64,000 nucleotides of DNA. Origin: Pseudoprimorskyibacter insulae (GTDB taxonomy: Bacteria; Pseudomonadota; Alphaproteobacteria; Rhodobacterales; Rhodobacteraceae). Shown here in pieces: positions 43,799 to 52,197 of this stretch. A model generated the notes under the pieces. The model ran no database searches, was not told the origin of the DNA, and saw only the letters and a list, made by a program, of their open reading frames with translations. The position numbers and the translations under genes were made by a program. The stretch lies in contig NZ_OMOJ01000001.1 of NCBI RefSeq assembly GCF_900302505.1, forward strand, positions 806,001-870,000. Reading direction: 5' to 3'. Numbering within the stretch: position 1 is the first letter of the stretch; each line of letters opens with the position of its first letter.

Positions 43799-45799
43799 AT
43801 GGCCGCAAAAGACAACGACGACGCCAAGCCCGACAACCAGGACGATGAAGTCTCGCTCGACATGAGCCAGGCCGCCGTCAAGAAGATGATCGCGGAGGCG
43901 CGTGAGCGCGGCTATATTACCTACGATCAGCTCAATCAGGTGCTTCCGCCGGATCAGGTCAGTTCGGACCAGATCGAGGACGTGATGTCGATGCTGTCCG
44001 AAATGGGCATCCAGGTCACCGAAGACGACGAAGAAAACGACGACGACGATTCCGGCGACGGCAACAAAGGTTCGACCGAGCTGGTGTCGAACAGTGGCCG
44101 GGGCGAAATCACCCTTGCCGGGTCCAACAACGAAAAGCTGGACCGCACAGACGACCCGGTGCGCATGTACCTGCGCGAAATGGGCAGCGTCGAGTTGCTG
44201 TCGCGCGAAGGCGAAATCGCCATCGCCAAGCGGATCGAAGCGGGCCGCAACACGATGATCCTTGGGCTTTGCGAAAGCCCTCTGACCTTCCAGGCGATCA
44301 CCATCTGGCGCGAAGAACTTCTGTCCGAAGAAATTCTGCTGCGCGACGTGATCGACCTTGAAACCACCTTCGGCAACCAACTTGGCGAAGATGGCGAAGT
44401 GGATCAGCCGGTCGTCGATACCTCGAACGTCTCCGCCGCCAAACCGGCCCGCAGCAACGAGCCGGAACTGGACGCCGACGGCAATCCGATTGCCTCGGAA
44501 GACGATGACGATGATGACGAACAGGCCAACATGTCGCTGGCCGCGATGGAAAGCGCGCTGAAGCCGCGCGTTCTGGAAACGCTGGATCGCATCGCGCAAG
44601 ATTACGAAGAACTGTCTGAAATGCAGGACAGCCGGATTTCGGCCACCCTGAACGAAGACGGCTCGTTCTCGGACGATGACGAAGAACGCTATCAGATCCT
44701 GCGCTCTGAGATTGTGAAGCTGGTGAATGAACTTCACCTGCACAACAACCGTATCGAAGCACTGATTGACCAGCTTTACGGCATCAACAAGCGCATCATG
44801 TCGATTGATGGCGCAATGGTGAAGCTGGCCGACCAAGCCCGCATCAACCGCCGTGAATTCATCGACGAATACCGGGGCCGCGAATTGGATCCGAACTGGC
44901 TGGACGACATGGCTGAGAAATCGGGCCGTGCTTGGCAGGCGTTTATCGAGCGTTCGTCGGACAAGGTTGAAGAACTGCGCGCCGACATGGCGCAGGTCGG
45001 TCAATACGTCGGTCTGGACATCAGCGAATTCCGCCGCATCGTTCAGCAGGTGCAGAAGGGCGAAAAAGAGGCGCGTCAGGCCAAGAAAGAAATGGTCGAG
45101 GCGAACCTGCGACTGGTGATCTCGATCGCCAAGAAATACACCAACCGCGGCCTGCAATTCCTTGACCTTATTCAGGAAGGCAACATCGGCCTGATGAAGG
45201 CGGTTGATAAGTTCGAATACCGCCGCGGCTATAAATTCTCGACCTATGCGACGTGGTGGATCCGTCAGGCGATCACCCGGTCCATCGCGGATCAGGCCCG
45301 CACGATCCGTATTCCGGTCCACATGATCGAAACGATCAACAAGCTGGTCCGCACCGGTCGTCAGATGCTGCACGAAATTGGCCGCGAACCGACGCCGGAA
45401 GAACTGGCCGAAAAGCTGCAAATGCCGCTGGAAAAGGTTCGCAAGGTGATGAAGATCGCCAAGGAACCGATTTCGCTGGAAACGCCGATCGGCGACGAAG
45501 AGGACAGCCAGCTTGGCGACTTCATCGAGGACAAGAACGCCGTTCTGCCGCTCGATGCTGCCATTCAGGACAACCTCAAAGAAACCACGACGCGGGTTCT
45601 GTCCTCGCTCACGCCGCGTGAAGAACGCGTTCTTCGGATGCGCTTTGGCATCGGCATGAACACCGACCACACGCTCGAAGAGGTGGGCCAGCAGTTCAGC
45701 GTGACGCGCGAACGTATCCGCCAGATTGAGGCAAAGGCCCTGCGAAAGCTGAAGCACCCAAGCCGGTCGCGCAAGCTGCGTAGTTTCCTCGATCAGTAA
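43799..45799 (+). CDS. rpoD: RNA polymerase primary sigma factor RpoD
   Basis: Housekeeping sigma-70, 666 residues. Regions are in order: acidic region 1.1 ([21 protein letters not shown]), region 1.2 ([21 protein letters not shown]), the long non-conserved insert with an acidic stretch (EDDDDDDEQ), region 2 ([33 protein letters not shown]), region 3, and region 4 ([23 protein letters not shown]). It lies 114 bases after dnaG and is closed by a hairpin terminator. Confidence 0.97.
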   Translation: MAAKDNDDAKPDNQDDEVSLDMSQAAVKKMIAEARERGYITYDQLNQVLPPDQVSSDQIEDVMSMLSEMGIQVTEDDEENDDDDSGDGNKGSTELVSNSGRGEITLAGSNNEKLDRTDDPVRMYLREMGSVELLSREGEIAIAKRIEAGRNTMILGLCESPLTFQAITIWREELLSEEILLRDVIDLETTFGNQLGEDGEVDQPVVDTSNVSAAKPARSNEPELDADGNPIASEDDDDDDEQANMSLAAMESALKPRVLETLDRIAQDYEELSEMQDSRISATLNEDGSFSDDDEERYQILRSEIVKLVNELHLHNNRIEALIDQLYGINKRIMSIDGAMVKLADQARINRREFIDEYRGRELDPNWLDDMAEKSGRAWQAFIERSSDKVEELRADMAQVGQYVGLDISEFRRIVQQVQKGEKEARQAKKEMVEANLRLVISIAKKYTNRGLQFLDLIQEGNIGLMKAVDKFEYRRGYKFSTYATWWIRQAITRSIADQARTIRIPVHMIETINKLVRTGRQMLHEIGREPTPEELAEKLQMPLEKVRKVMKIAKEPISLETPIGDEEDSQLGDFIEDKNAVLPLDAAIQDNLKETTTRVLSSLTPREERVLRMRFGIGMNTDHTLEEVGQQFSVTRERIRQIEAKALRKLKHPSRSRKLRSFLDQ

Positions 45800-45827
45800 A
45801 GCAGGATCTAAAATATAAGATTGTGAC

Positions 45828-45855
45828 AGACCCGCCTTGTGCGGGTCTTTCTTTG
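45828..45855 (+). terminator. Intrinsic terminator of rpoD
   Basis: AGACCCGC-CTTGT-GCGGGTCT, then TTTCTTT; 28 bases past the rpoD stop codon. Confidence 0.9.
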
Positions 45856-46213
45856 TTGATATACTCGTTTGGGTAGAATTGGCGCATCGCGCGATCACGT
45901 TAACCCGAAAGCGCTCCTGAGCGCTTTATACTATGGCCTTGGCGCATATTTCGCTAAAGGCCCGAAATTTCCAAATTTTCTTATGTAATTGATCTAGGTG
46001 CAGGTGCGTCGTTTGCAAACGGATTAGTTTTAGGTCGCCAATGTTCTTGGATCGTCCATTGCCATCCGGCGGGGTGGTTTTGGCAAGATCAAGCGGATGC
46101 TGAGGCGGCGATGGACGTTTCGGCGCACGAGGGTTTTTCGCCGGAGCCAGGCATTGTGCCGGTTCGAAAATAGTATGGTCCCGGACGTCTGAACGCGTCC
46201 TGAGTGGTGGAGA
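45856..46213. other. Gene-free spacer between rpoD and the DUF4166 gene
   Basis: About 360 bases without a credible ORF on either strand. It contains AAGCGCTC-CT-GAGCGCTT (45908-45925, a perfect hairpin) and the palindrome CGTTTGCAAACG at 46010-46021. A promoter for the gene at 46214 should lie here; none was fixed by eye. Confidence 0.5.
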
Positions 46214-46759
46214 TTGCGATTGGTACAAGATCCGTTTTGGAAACTTCTGGGCGACAGGCGGCAAGATTTGCCAGATGTCTTGCGGAGCTTTCATGAAACG
46301 ATTCCGGCCCGCTACACCGGGCAGGTTAGCGTGATCCATGGCCGCAGTTGGCTGGCCCGGACCATGGCGCGGCTGGCCGGCTTTCCCGATGCTGCCGCCG
46401 ATCTGCCCTTTCAGTTGGATGTCGAAGAACAAGACGGGGTCTTTAAGTGGACGCGTCAGTTTGGGCTGCATACAAGCGTGTCCCATGCGTGGCTTGAGGG
46501 GGACCATGTGTGCGAAAAGTTCGGACCGTTTCGCCTGTTGATGCATTCCGAGGTCAATGGCGATCGTTTGAAGATTTCCATCGACAAGATGATTGCCTTT
46601 GGCATCAACCTGCCAGATGCCCTGACGCCGAAAAGTGAATCGGTCGAATCCCTGGACGAGGCCGGGCGCTACGTGTTTGATATTTCGGCCTATTCCCCAT
46701 GGGAAGAGCTGTTGGTTCGCTACAACGGCTGGATGGTTCCGTCGCCGTTGCCGCTGTAG
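46214..46759 (+). CDS. DUF4166 domain protein
   Basis: A 181-residue protein matching the DUF4166 domain, often found fused to short-chain or saccharopine-dehydrogenase-like proteins: it starts with DPFWKLLGDRRQDLPDVLRSFHE and has SWLARTMARLAGFPDAAADLPF and CEKFGPFRLLM. Its function is unknown. The start is TTG at 46214 with GTGGAG before it; TTG at 46220 is a second option, so the N-terminus is uncertain. It is convergent with kpsC. Confidence 0.72.
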   Translation: MRLVQDPFWKLLGDRRQDLPDVLRSFHETIPARYTGQVSVIHGRSWLARTMARLAGFPDAAADLPFQLDVEEQDGVFKWTRQFGLHTSVSHAWLEGDHVCEKFGPFRLLMHSEVNGDRLKISIDKMIAFGINLPDALTPKSESVESLDEAGRYVFDISAYSPWEELLVRYNGWMVPSPLPL

Positions 46760-46770
46760 GCGCGAATGGT

Positions 46771-48777
46771 TTAGCGCCAGATCCAGGATTGGCTGGCCAA
46801 CAGGCCTTGGGCCTTGGCCAGTGTCCGGTTGAACGGTCCGGGGCGCGGCACCTGACCATTGGCCAGACGTTCGGCAACCACTTCGGCGGGGCAGGGCAGG
46901 CCGGTGACCGGATCGCGATAGCGCGGATAGCCAATCAGCGTGGCATGGGTCAGCCCATCAAGCGTAACCGGCCCCCCGCGCCGCGTCAGTGCTGGCCCAA
47001 GATCCTTGGTCAGCCCCCAACCGGCATAAAATGGCTGGCCCAGCGTGGTCACCGCAACCCCGCGCAGCAGCGCCTCAAACCCCGTCAGCGATGTCAGTGT
47101 CCAAACCTCATGCACTTGCGTCAGCAGCGGGGCCATATCGGCGCGGTGCAGCACGTAATCGGCCCATTGTTCGGGGCGGTCAACGGCGCCGAGACGCAGG
47201 CCTGCCTCAACATCGGGGTGCGGTTTGTAGAGGATAATGGCGTCCGGGTTTGCCTCGCGCGTGCGGCGCAGCAGTTCGGCATTGGTCATGCCCGGTGCCC
47301 CAAGCCGGATCGAGGCGTCGTCCTCGACCTGTCCCGGAACAAGGATGCGGTGGCCATCTGGCAGGGCGGGCAAAGCGCCGCCCAGATTGTATTTCGACAG
47401 GTTTCGCGCCACCAGCATGCCCCGCAGCGCCTCGGCCCGGCGCAGGTCTGACTGGGTCAGGTTGGGGCTGGCGGCGATCAACGCCTCAAGCCGGGACGGG
47501 CGCGACGGATCGTAGTAAATACCTAAATCATCGCAGGCCAAGGACAGCGGCGGGATCAGTGCCGCGCCGAGCCCGGCCGACCGCAGAAACCCGTCCTCGC
47601 AACGCACATCGGCCCGATCGGCCAGCGGATGCGAGGCCCAAGCCATATGCCGCCGCCCGGCTGCCTTGGCCTTGGCCGCAGCGTCAGGGCCATCGTCAAA
47701 CCGGATGCGATGTAGCGTGCCGAAGACCCGTTGCAGCGGCCCGCGTTTCCAAAGGCGCATGCCGCTTGCGATCCAGCCGCGCCGGTCATCGCGCCACGCC
47801 CGTACCTGCGCCTCTAGCGTGTCGAGGGCCTGTTCCAACGGGCAAAGCTGATTGCGGTAGGGGTCGTACCACGTCGGGTAATGGATCATTGCGCCCAGAA
47901 ACAACTGGTTGCGCGTCAGGGTGCGTTTGCGGCGGGGGAAATGCGCGTCGTCCTCGGTCAGGCCCCATCCGGCGTAAAAGGGCGTGCCAAAGACGCGCGG
48001 TTTGTGCCCGGCCAAGATCGCCTCAAACCCCATGCCGGACGACACGGTATAGACCGCGACGGCGCCATCCAGCAGCGCCCAAGGCGATACGGCGTCATCA
48101 CACAGGCTAACCAGATCGGTGGTGTCTTCGGGTGTGTAATGCCCTTGGCGGTGGCCGGTCTGGGTCTCGGGGTGGGTTTTGATGACAATGCGCGTGCCGG
48201 GATGGTCCTGTCGCGCGATGGTCAGCATTTCCAAGAACCGCGCACGGCCCGCGCCGCAGGCCTTTAGCGCGGCATCCCCGCGCGTCTGGTCTATCACCAG
48301 AACATAGCCCGGATCGGGCGTTGGGGCCGCCGGGTCAAAGGCGTTGTACTTGGACAGATGCGTGCGCCGCATCCGGGCAATCGCATCGCGCGCGCGGGCC
48401 AGATCGGCCCCATCGTCCAGCGGATGGGTGGCCAGCAGCGTTTCCAAATCCGACGGGGTTCGCGCATCGAAATGCACCCCCGTTTCGTCAATCAGCAGAC
48501 CCAGCGGCGGTTCCCCATCCCGGCCCGGATGGACCGACCGTAGAAAGGCGTCCTCAATGCGGATCAGCGGCGCGCCGTGTTTGGCGGCGACCGCCTCGCC
48601 CCGGTGGGCATAGGGCGACTGGCCCCAAACGCCCACGGCATCGCCATCTTTTGGCAGGCCAAACCGCACTGGCAGGCCCGACAGCGCCAGAATACGCCGC
48701 AGCCGCGGCTGGGTCAGAAACCCGCCGTTGTATACGAAAAGGCGCCGGGGCGATGGGCCGCCGGCGCCTTTTGACAT
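46771..48777 (-). CDS. kpsC: Capsule polysaccharide biosynthesis protein KpsC (beta-Kdo transferase)
   Basis: A 668-residue protein with two related glycosyltransferase halves. Each half has a conserved FYAGWGLT motif (residues about 280 and 605) and the CEDGFLRS/IEDAFLRS motif; these are the KpsC signatures, known from GT99 and GT107. KpsC builds the poly-Kdo linker that anchors capsular polysaccharide to lyso-phosphatidylglycerol. ATG at 48777 is chosen since the upstream extension lies in the neighbour's terminal part. It follows the export gene by 20 bases. Confidence 0.93.
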   Translation of the reverse strand: MSKGAGGPSPRRLFVYNGGFLTQPRLRRILALSGLPVRFGLPKDGDAVGVWGQSPYAHRGEAVAAKHGAPLIRIEDAFLRSVHPGRDGEPPLGLLIDETGVHFDARTPSDLETLLATHPLDDGADLARARDAIARMRRTHLSKYNAFDPAAPTPDPGYVLVIDQTRGDAALKACGAGRARFLEMLTIARQDHPGTRIVIKTHPETQTGHRQGHYTPEDTTDLVSLCDDAVSPWALLDGAVAVYTVSSGMGFEAILAGHKPRVFGTPFYAGWGLTEDDAHFPRRKRTLTRNQLFLGAMIHYPTWYDPYRNQLCPLEQALDTLEAQVRAWRDDRRGWIASGMRLWKRGPLQRVFGTLHRIRFDDGPDAAAKAKAAGRRHMAWASHPLADRADVRCEDGFLRSAGLGAALIPPLSLACDDLGIYYDPSRPSRLEALIAASPNLTQSDLRRAEALRGMLVARNLSKYNLGGALPALPDGHRILVPGQVEDDASIRLGAPGMTNAELLRRTREANPDAIILYKPHPDVEAGLRLGAVDRPEQWADYVLHRADMAPLLTQVHEVWTLTSLTGFEALLRGVAVTTLGQPFYAGWGLTKDLGPALTRRGGPVTLDGLTHATLIGYPRYRDPVTGLPCPAEVVAERLANGQVPRPGPFNRTLAKAQGLLASQSWIWR

Positions 48778-48797
48778 TGTTTGGACGGGGGCGATTG

Positions 48798-49946
48798 TCA
48801 GCCTCCGATGCCGACCGTCGACGCGGCGGTGTTCAGCGTGTTCACCGCACTGAGCGAGCCGGTCAGAGCCGCAATCGTCTTGTTCCATTGCGCATAGGGC
48901 GCTTCGGTCACATACAGCGTGTCATCGTCGCGGATGGCAAAATCGCGCGCCATGAACATGCCGTTGGGTTCGGTCAGATCCAGCACATAGACAAGGCGCT
49001 GATCGCCGGTCAGATCATCGCGGCCCAGCACGCGGTTGGCGATATCCGCCGGTTCATTGCGGAACACAAAGACGCCGGTCGGGTCTGCGGCGGTCGGGGC
49101 AAGGCCGCCCACCTGGGCAATCGCCTCAAGCGCGGACAGGGTGCGGGTCTGGAATTCAACCAGCGACTGGGCGCCGGTGGCCCCAAGCGCCGTGAACGAG
49201 CGCTGATCCTCTTCGACAAGGATCCGGTCACCGGGGCGCAGAGCAATATCAAGCGCCGGGTAGTCATAGAGGTCCTGGAACCAGATCTTGCCGGTTTCGC
49301 TGCCACGGTTGACAACGACCTGCGCCACATCCGGCTTGATCGCGATGCCGCCCGCGCGGGCCAGCATGGCCGACAAGGTGCGGGTCGGGCGTTCGATGGC
49401 AAAGACGCCCTGCGTGCCGATCGCACCAACCAGCGATACGGTCGACCCGTCGCCTGCGATGCGGCGCACTTCGACCTGTGGGTCGGGCGTCTGGTCTGCC
49501 AGTTTGGCGGTGATAATGCGGCGCACGCCTTCGGGCGTGTTGCCTGCGGCTTTGATCCGGCCCGCGTAGGGCACAAAGATAAAGCCCGATCCATCCACCT
49601 GAACTTCGTCCAGAATGGTGGAATTGGCGGTGGTGGGCACCAAAAGCCCATCGTCCACGTTTTCCCAAACCGTCAGGCCAAGGGTATCGCCCGCGCGGAT
49701 CGTATCCGACCCGATCTGACCGGCGTTCTTGAATTGGTCGGAAAAGCCAAGCGAGGGGACAACCGATGTTGCCCGCGTCACACGATCATTCACCGCAACG
49801 ATAAAGGCATCGCCTTTGCGCTGTACCGATCCTTCGTAGATTTCGCGCTTGCTGGGGCCGACGCGCGGAAGACCGCAAGACGACACGACGGCCAAAGCCG
49901 CCAAAAGGGCGACGGATCGCGCCCACGGCGTACGGGACATTTTCAC
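48798..49946 (-). CDS. Polysaccharide export lipoprotein (OMA/Wza-KpsD type)
   Basis: A 382-residue outer-membrane auxiliary protein for capsule export. The signal ends in a lipobox, LAVVSSCGLPRVGP, and the poly-export domain follows (IRAGDTLGLTVWENVDDG); SLBB repeats come next (VSLVGAIGTQGVFAIE, VLARAGGI-type). At 382 residues it is nearer the CtrA/BexD type than E. coli KpsD (about 560). GTG at 49946 is favoured because GAGGAG lies eight bases before; ATG at 49940 is an alternative. Confidence 0.9.
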   Translation of the reverse strand: MKMSRTPWARSVALLAALAVVSSCGLPRVGPSKREIYEGSVQRKGDAFIVAVNDRVTRATSVVPSLGFSDQFKNAGQIGSDTIRAGDTLGLTVWENVDDGLLVPTTANSTILDEVQVDGSGFIFVPYAGRIKAAGNTPEGVRRIITAKLADQTPDPQVEVRRIAGDGSTVSLVGAIGTQGVFAIERPTRTLSAMLARAGGIAIKPDVAQVVVNRGSETGKIWFQDLYDYPALDIALRPGDRILVEEDQRSFTALGATGAQSLVEFQTRTLSALEAIAQVGGLAPTAADPTGVFVFRNEPADIANRVLGRDDLTGDQRLVYVLDLTEPNGMFMARDFAIRDDDTLYVTEAPYAQWNKTIAALTGSLSAVNTLNTAASTVGIGG

Positions 49947-50040
49947 TGCTCGGTCTCCTCGACCCTATTATTCTGCCTTAGGTTTTTGGGGTAAGATACC
50001 GGAATTGGACAGCAAAAGCCAGTACTAGGACTTGTGTGCC

Positions 50041-51333
50041 TCAGGTCACGACCCGCAACTGTTGCCTTGGGGCCGCGGTCCCATGGATCAGCGCATCGTA
50101 GGGATCATCCGGCGATAGCATCATGTCCACGACCTGCCGCAGCAATTGCCGCCGCCCTTTGACTGAATAGAACCCGCCCGGCAACTGGCTGGTTTCAAGT
50201 AGGAACCGGCGGTAATCCTTATAGGCGCGGTTGTCAGGGCGGGCGGCACGTTGGAAAAACGCCTCTAGCGGCTGGTCGGACACGAACTCGGGCTTGGCAT
50301 AAACCGCATCGCCAAAGACCCGGATCGGAATGCCCCGCCAAAGCACCTGCTGCCCGGCGGTGGAATTGACCGTCACCGCGCTACGCGCATCGTTCAGCAA
50401 TTGCGCCAGCTTGCCGCCGCGCACGTAATGCACCCGGTCGCCCAGCCCATGTTCGGCCGCGGCTTCAAAGATCGCGCGGCGCATATCGACCCGCCCATCT
50501 TCCAGCGGATGGGCCTTGAACACCAGATGGTGATGGCGCGGCGCACCTTTGGCAAAGCCCGCAATCACCAGCTTCAGGAAATCGGGCATGGTGTCGAAAG
50601 GCGAATGCTTCTGGAAACTGCTGTCATGTTCCAACTGCATCAGTACCAGATGATAGGGAAACCCCCCGCGCCGAATACGCGCCGTTGCCAAAACCCGTTC
50701 CGCCCATGTCAGCGGCAGCGTCGCCAGCCGTCGCAGATAAAGCCGAAACTCCCGCCCGACCGAGATGGACCGATGCGGGCGGAAATTGCCATAGCGGCGG
50801 TTCCAGAACATCACGAACCAATGATAGACCGCGCCGTAGAACATATGCTGGCGCATGTCGCCCCATTGCGCAGGCGGCAGGGGGGCCTCCATATCCGATA
50901 GGCGCAGCGCCTCTTGCATGTCAGCGACGCTCATATGCATCAGGCGCGAATGACCATTGGCGCCGCCGCGTTCATAGGTCACCCAATAGGGGCGCAGATA
51001 GCCTTCCTCAAACACATGGATCGTCAGCCCGCGGGCGCGTGCCGCCTCAATCGCGGTGGCATGAATGGGCCGCGTGTCGCCATATAGCACGATATCGGTG
51101 ACGCCCTTCGCCTCAACCAAATCCGCAAACCGGGCGGGCCAATCCTCAGGCGTGCCAAGATAGGGAACATAGGTTGCGCGATCGCGCCAGAACGCCTGAT
51201 CGCCCGCGTTAAAGCCGACACGCCATACATCTGCCCCGGCGCGGGCCACCATCTGACCCAAACGCGCGAAGAACGGCCCATGCGGACCTTGCAGAAACAG
51301 AAACACCCGTTTTTGTGCTGAAATCTCGTGCAT
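50041..51333 (-). CDS. kpsS: Capsule polysaccharide biosynthesis protein KpsS
   Basis: A 430-residue Kdo transferase that adds the first Kdo to the lipid anchor. It begins VFLFLQGPHGPFFARLGQ, typical of KpsS, and carries VFEEGYLRPYWVTYE and TVNSTAGQQVLWRGIPIRVFG, the conserved C-terminal motif. It is the first gene of the kpsS-export-kpsC row (gap of 94 bases to the export gene). The ABC transporter genes kpsM/kpsT/kpsE are not in the window. Confidence 0.92.
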   Translation of the reverse strand: MHEISAQKRVFLFLQGPHGPFFARLGQMVARAGADVWRVGFNAGDQAFWRDRATYVPYLGTPEDWPARFADLVEAKGVTDIVLYGDTRPIHATAIEAARARGLTIHVFEEGYLRPYWVTYERGGANGHSRLMHMSVADMQEALRLSDMEAPLPPAQWGDMRQHMFYGAVYHWFVMFWNRRYGNFRPHRSISVGREFRLYLRRLATLPLTWAERVLATARIRRGGFPYHLVLMQLEHDSSFQKHSPFDTMPDFLKLVIAGFAKGAPRHHHLVFKAHPLEDGRVDMRRAIFEAAAEHGLGDRVHYVRGGKLAQLLNDARSAVTVNSTAGQQVLWRGIPIRVFGDAVYAKPEFVSDQPLEAFFQRAARPDNRAYKDYRRFLLETSQLPGGFYSVKGRRQLLRQVVDMMLSPDDPYDALIHGTAAPRQQLRVVT

Positions 51334-51438
51334 ACTCGGCTTTTACTCGCAAATTCCTTGGGCTACGTATACCGGGTCAGTTCGTCGAAATTAAGGCTGT
51401 TGGGGCCAGACCGCGCCCCATGAAATGGAGCGTGCCGC

Positions 51439-52026
51439 ATGTTTACCGGAATCGTCACCGATATGGGAGAGATCAAATCGCTGGAAAAACGCGGCGATTT
51501 GCGTGCGCGCATTGGCACCGCCTATGACACGGATGGCATCGACATCGGCGCTTCGATCGCCTCGGATGGTGTCTGCTTGACGGTGATCGCTACGGGGCCC
51601 GGCTGGTATGACGTGGAAATCAGCGCCGAAACCGTCAGCAAAACCAACCTTGATGCATGGGCGGTGGGCCGCCGCGTGAACCTTGAACGGGCCTTGAAGG
51701 TCGGAGACGAACTTGGCGGCCATATCGTCAGCGGCCATGTGGACGGCGTCGCCACGATTGAGGCGATGCAGGACGACGGCGACAGCACGCGCTTTACCTT
51801 CCGCGCGCCCGAAGCGCTGGCCCGCTACATCGCCCCCAAAGGCTCGGTCGCGCTCAATGGCACCTCGCTGACAGTGAACGAGGTCGATGGCTGCACCTTC
51901 GGCGTCAACATCATCCCGCACACCAAGGATGTGACCACTTGGGGCAGCGCCAAAACCGGCGACCGGATCAACCTGGAAATCGACACACTGGCCCGCTACG
52001 TCGCCCGCTTGCAAGATTTCGCCTGA
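51439..52026 (+). CDS. ribE: Riboflavin synthase alpha chain
   Basis: Converts two molecules of 6,7-dimethyl-8-ribityllumazine to riboflavin. The protein of 195 residues is a duplication of the lumazine-binding barrel: MFTGIVTDMGEIKSLEKRG starts the first half, and FRAPEALARYIAPKGSVALNG the second. C-terminal GDRINLEIDTLARYVARL is conserved. Here it is not with ribD, ribBA and ribH. It starts 105 bases from kpsS, divergent. Confidence 0.95.
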   Translation: MFTGIVTDMGEIKSLEKRGDLRARIGTAYDTDGIDIGASIASDGVCLTVIATGPGWYDVEISAETVSKTNLDAWAVGRRVNLERALKVGDELGGHIVSGHVDGVATIEAMQDDGDSTRFTFRAPEALARYIAPKGSVALNGTSLTVNEVDGCTFGVNIIPHTKDVTTWGSAKTGDRINLEIDTLARYVARLQDFA

Positions 52027-52030
52027 CCGC

Positions 52031-52108
52031 TTGCTTCTTCTCTTTGAAAAATACCGCCGGGGGTGAATTGGGCCGAAGGCCCAAGAGGGGGCAGCGCCCC
52101 CTCCCTTG
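52031..52108 (-). repeat. Dispersed palindromic repeat, copy C
   Basis: In reverse complement it runs GGGGGCGCTGCCCCC, TTGGGCC-TTC-GGCCCAA, TTCACCCCCGGCGGTATTT, CAAAGAGAAGAAGCAAG, almost the same as copy A. It lies between ribE and the helicase gene, directly after the ribE stop codon. Confidence 0.85.
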
Positions 52109-52197
52109 GCACCCAGCCCGCAACATTGCACGCCTGTCCCGAACCGTATAGAACGGAAGGCGAACACGCTGATCGCAACGCATCGGACCAATCCGCC

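Noticed and set aside
43751-45898. 715-codon open frame on the minus strand opposite rpoD
   Set aside because: It is the mirror of a high-GC conserved gene; its translation is rich in Arg, His, Val and Phe in a mirrored pattern and resembles no family.
45926-46546. 206-codon minus-strand frame overlapping the DUF4166 gene
   Set aside because: No family similarity; it runs across the intergenic spacer and the antisense of a recognisable gene.
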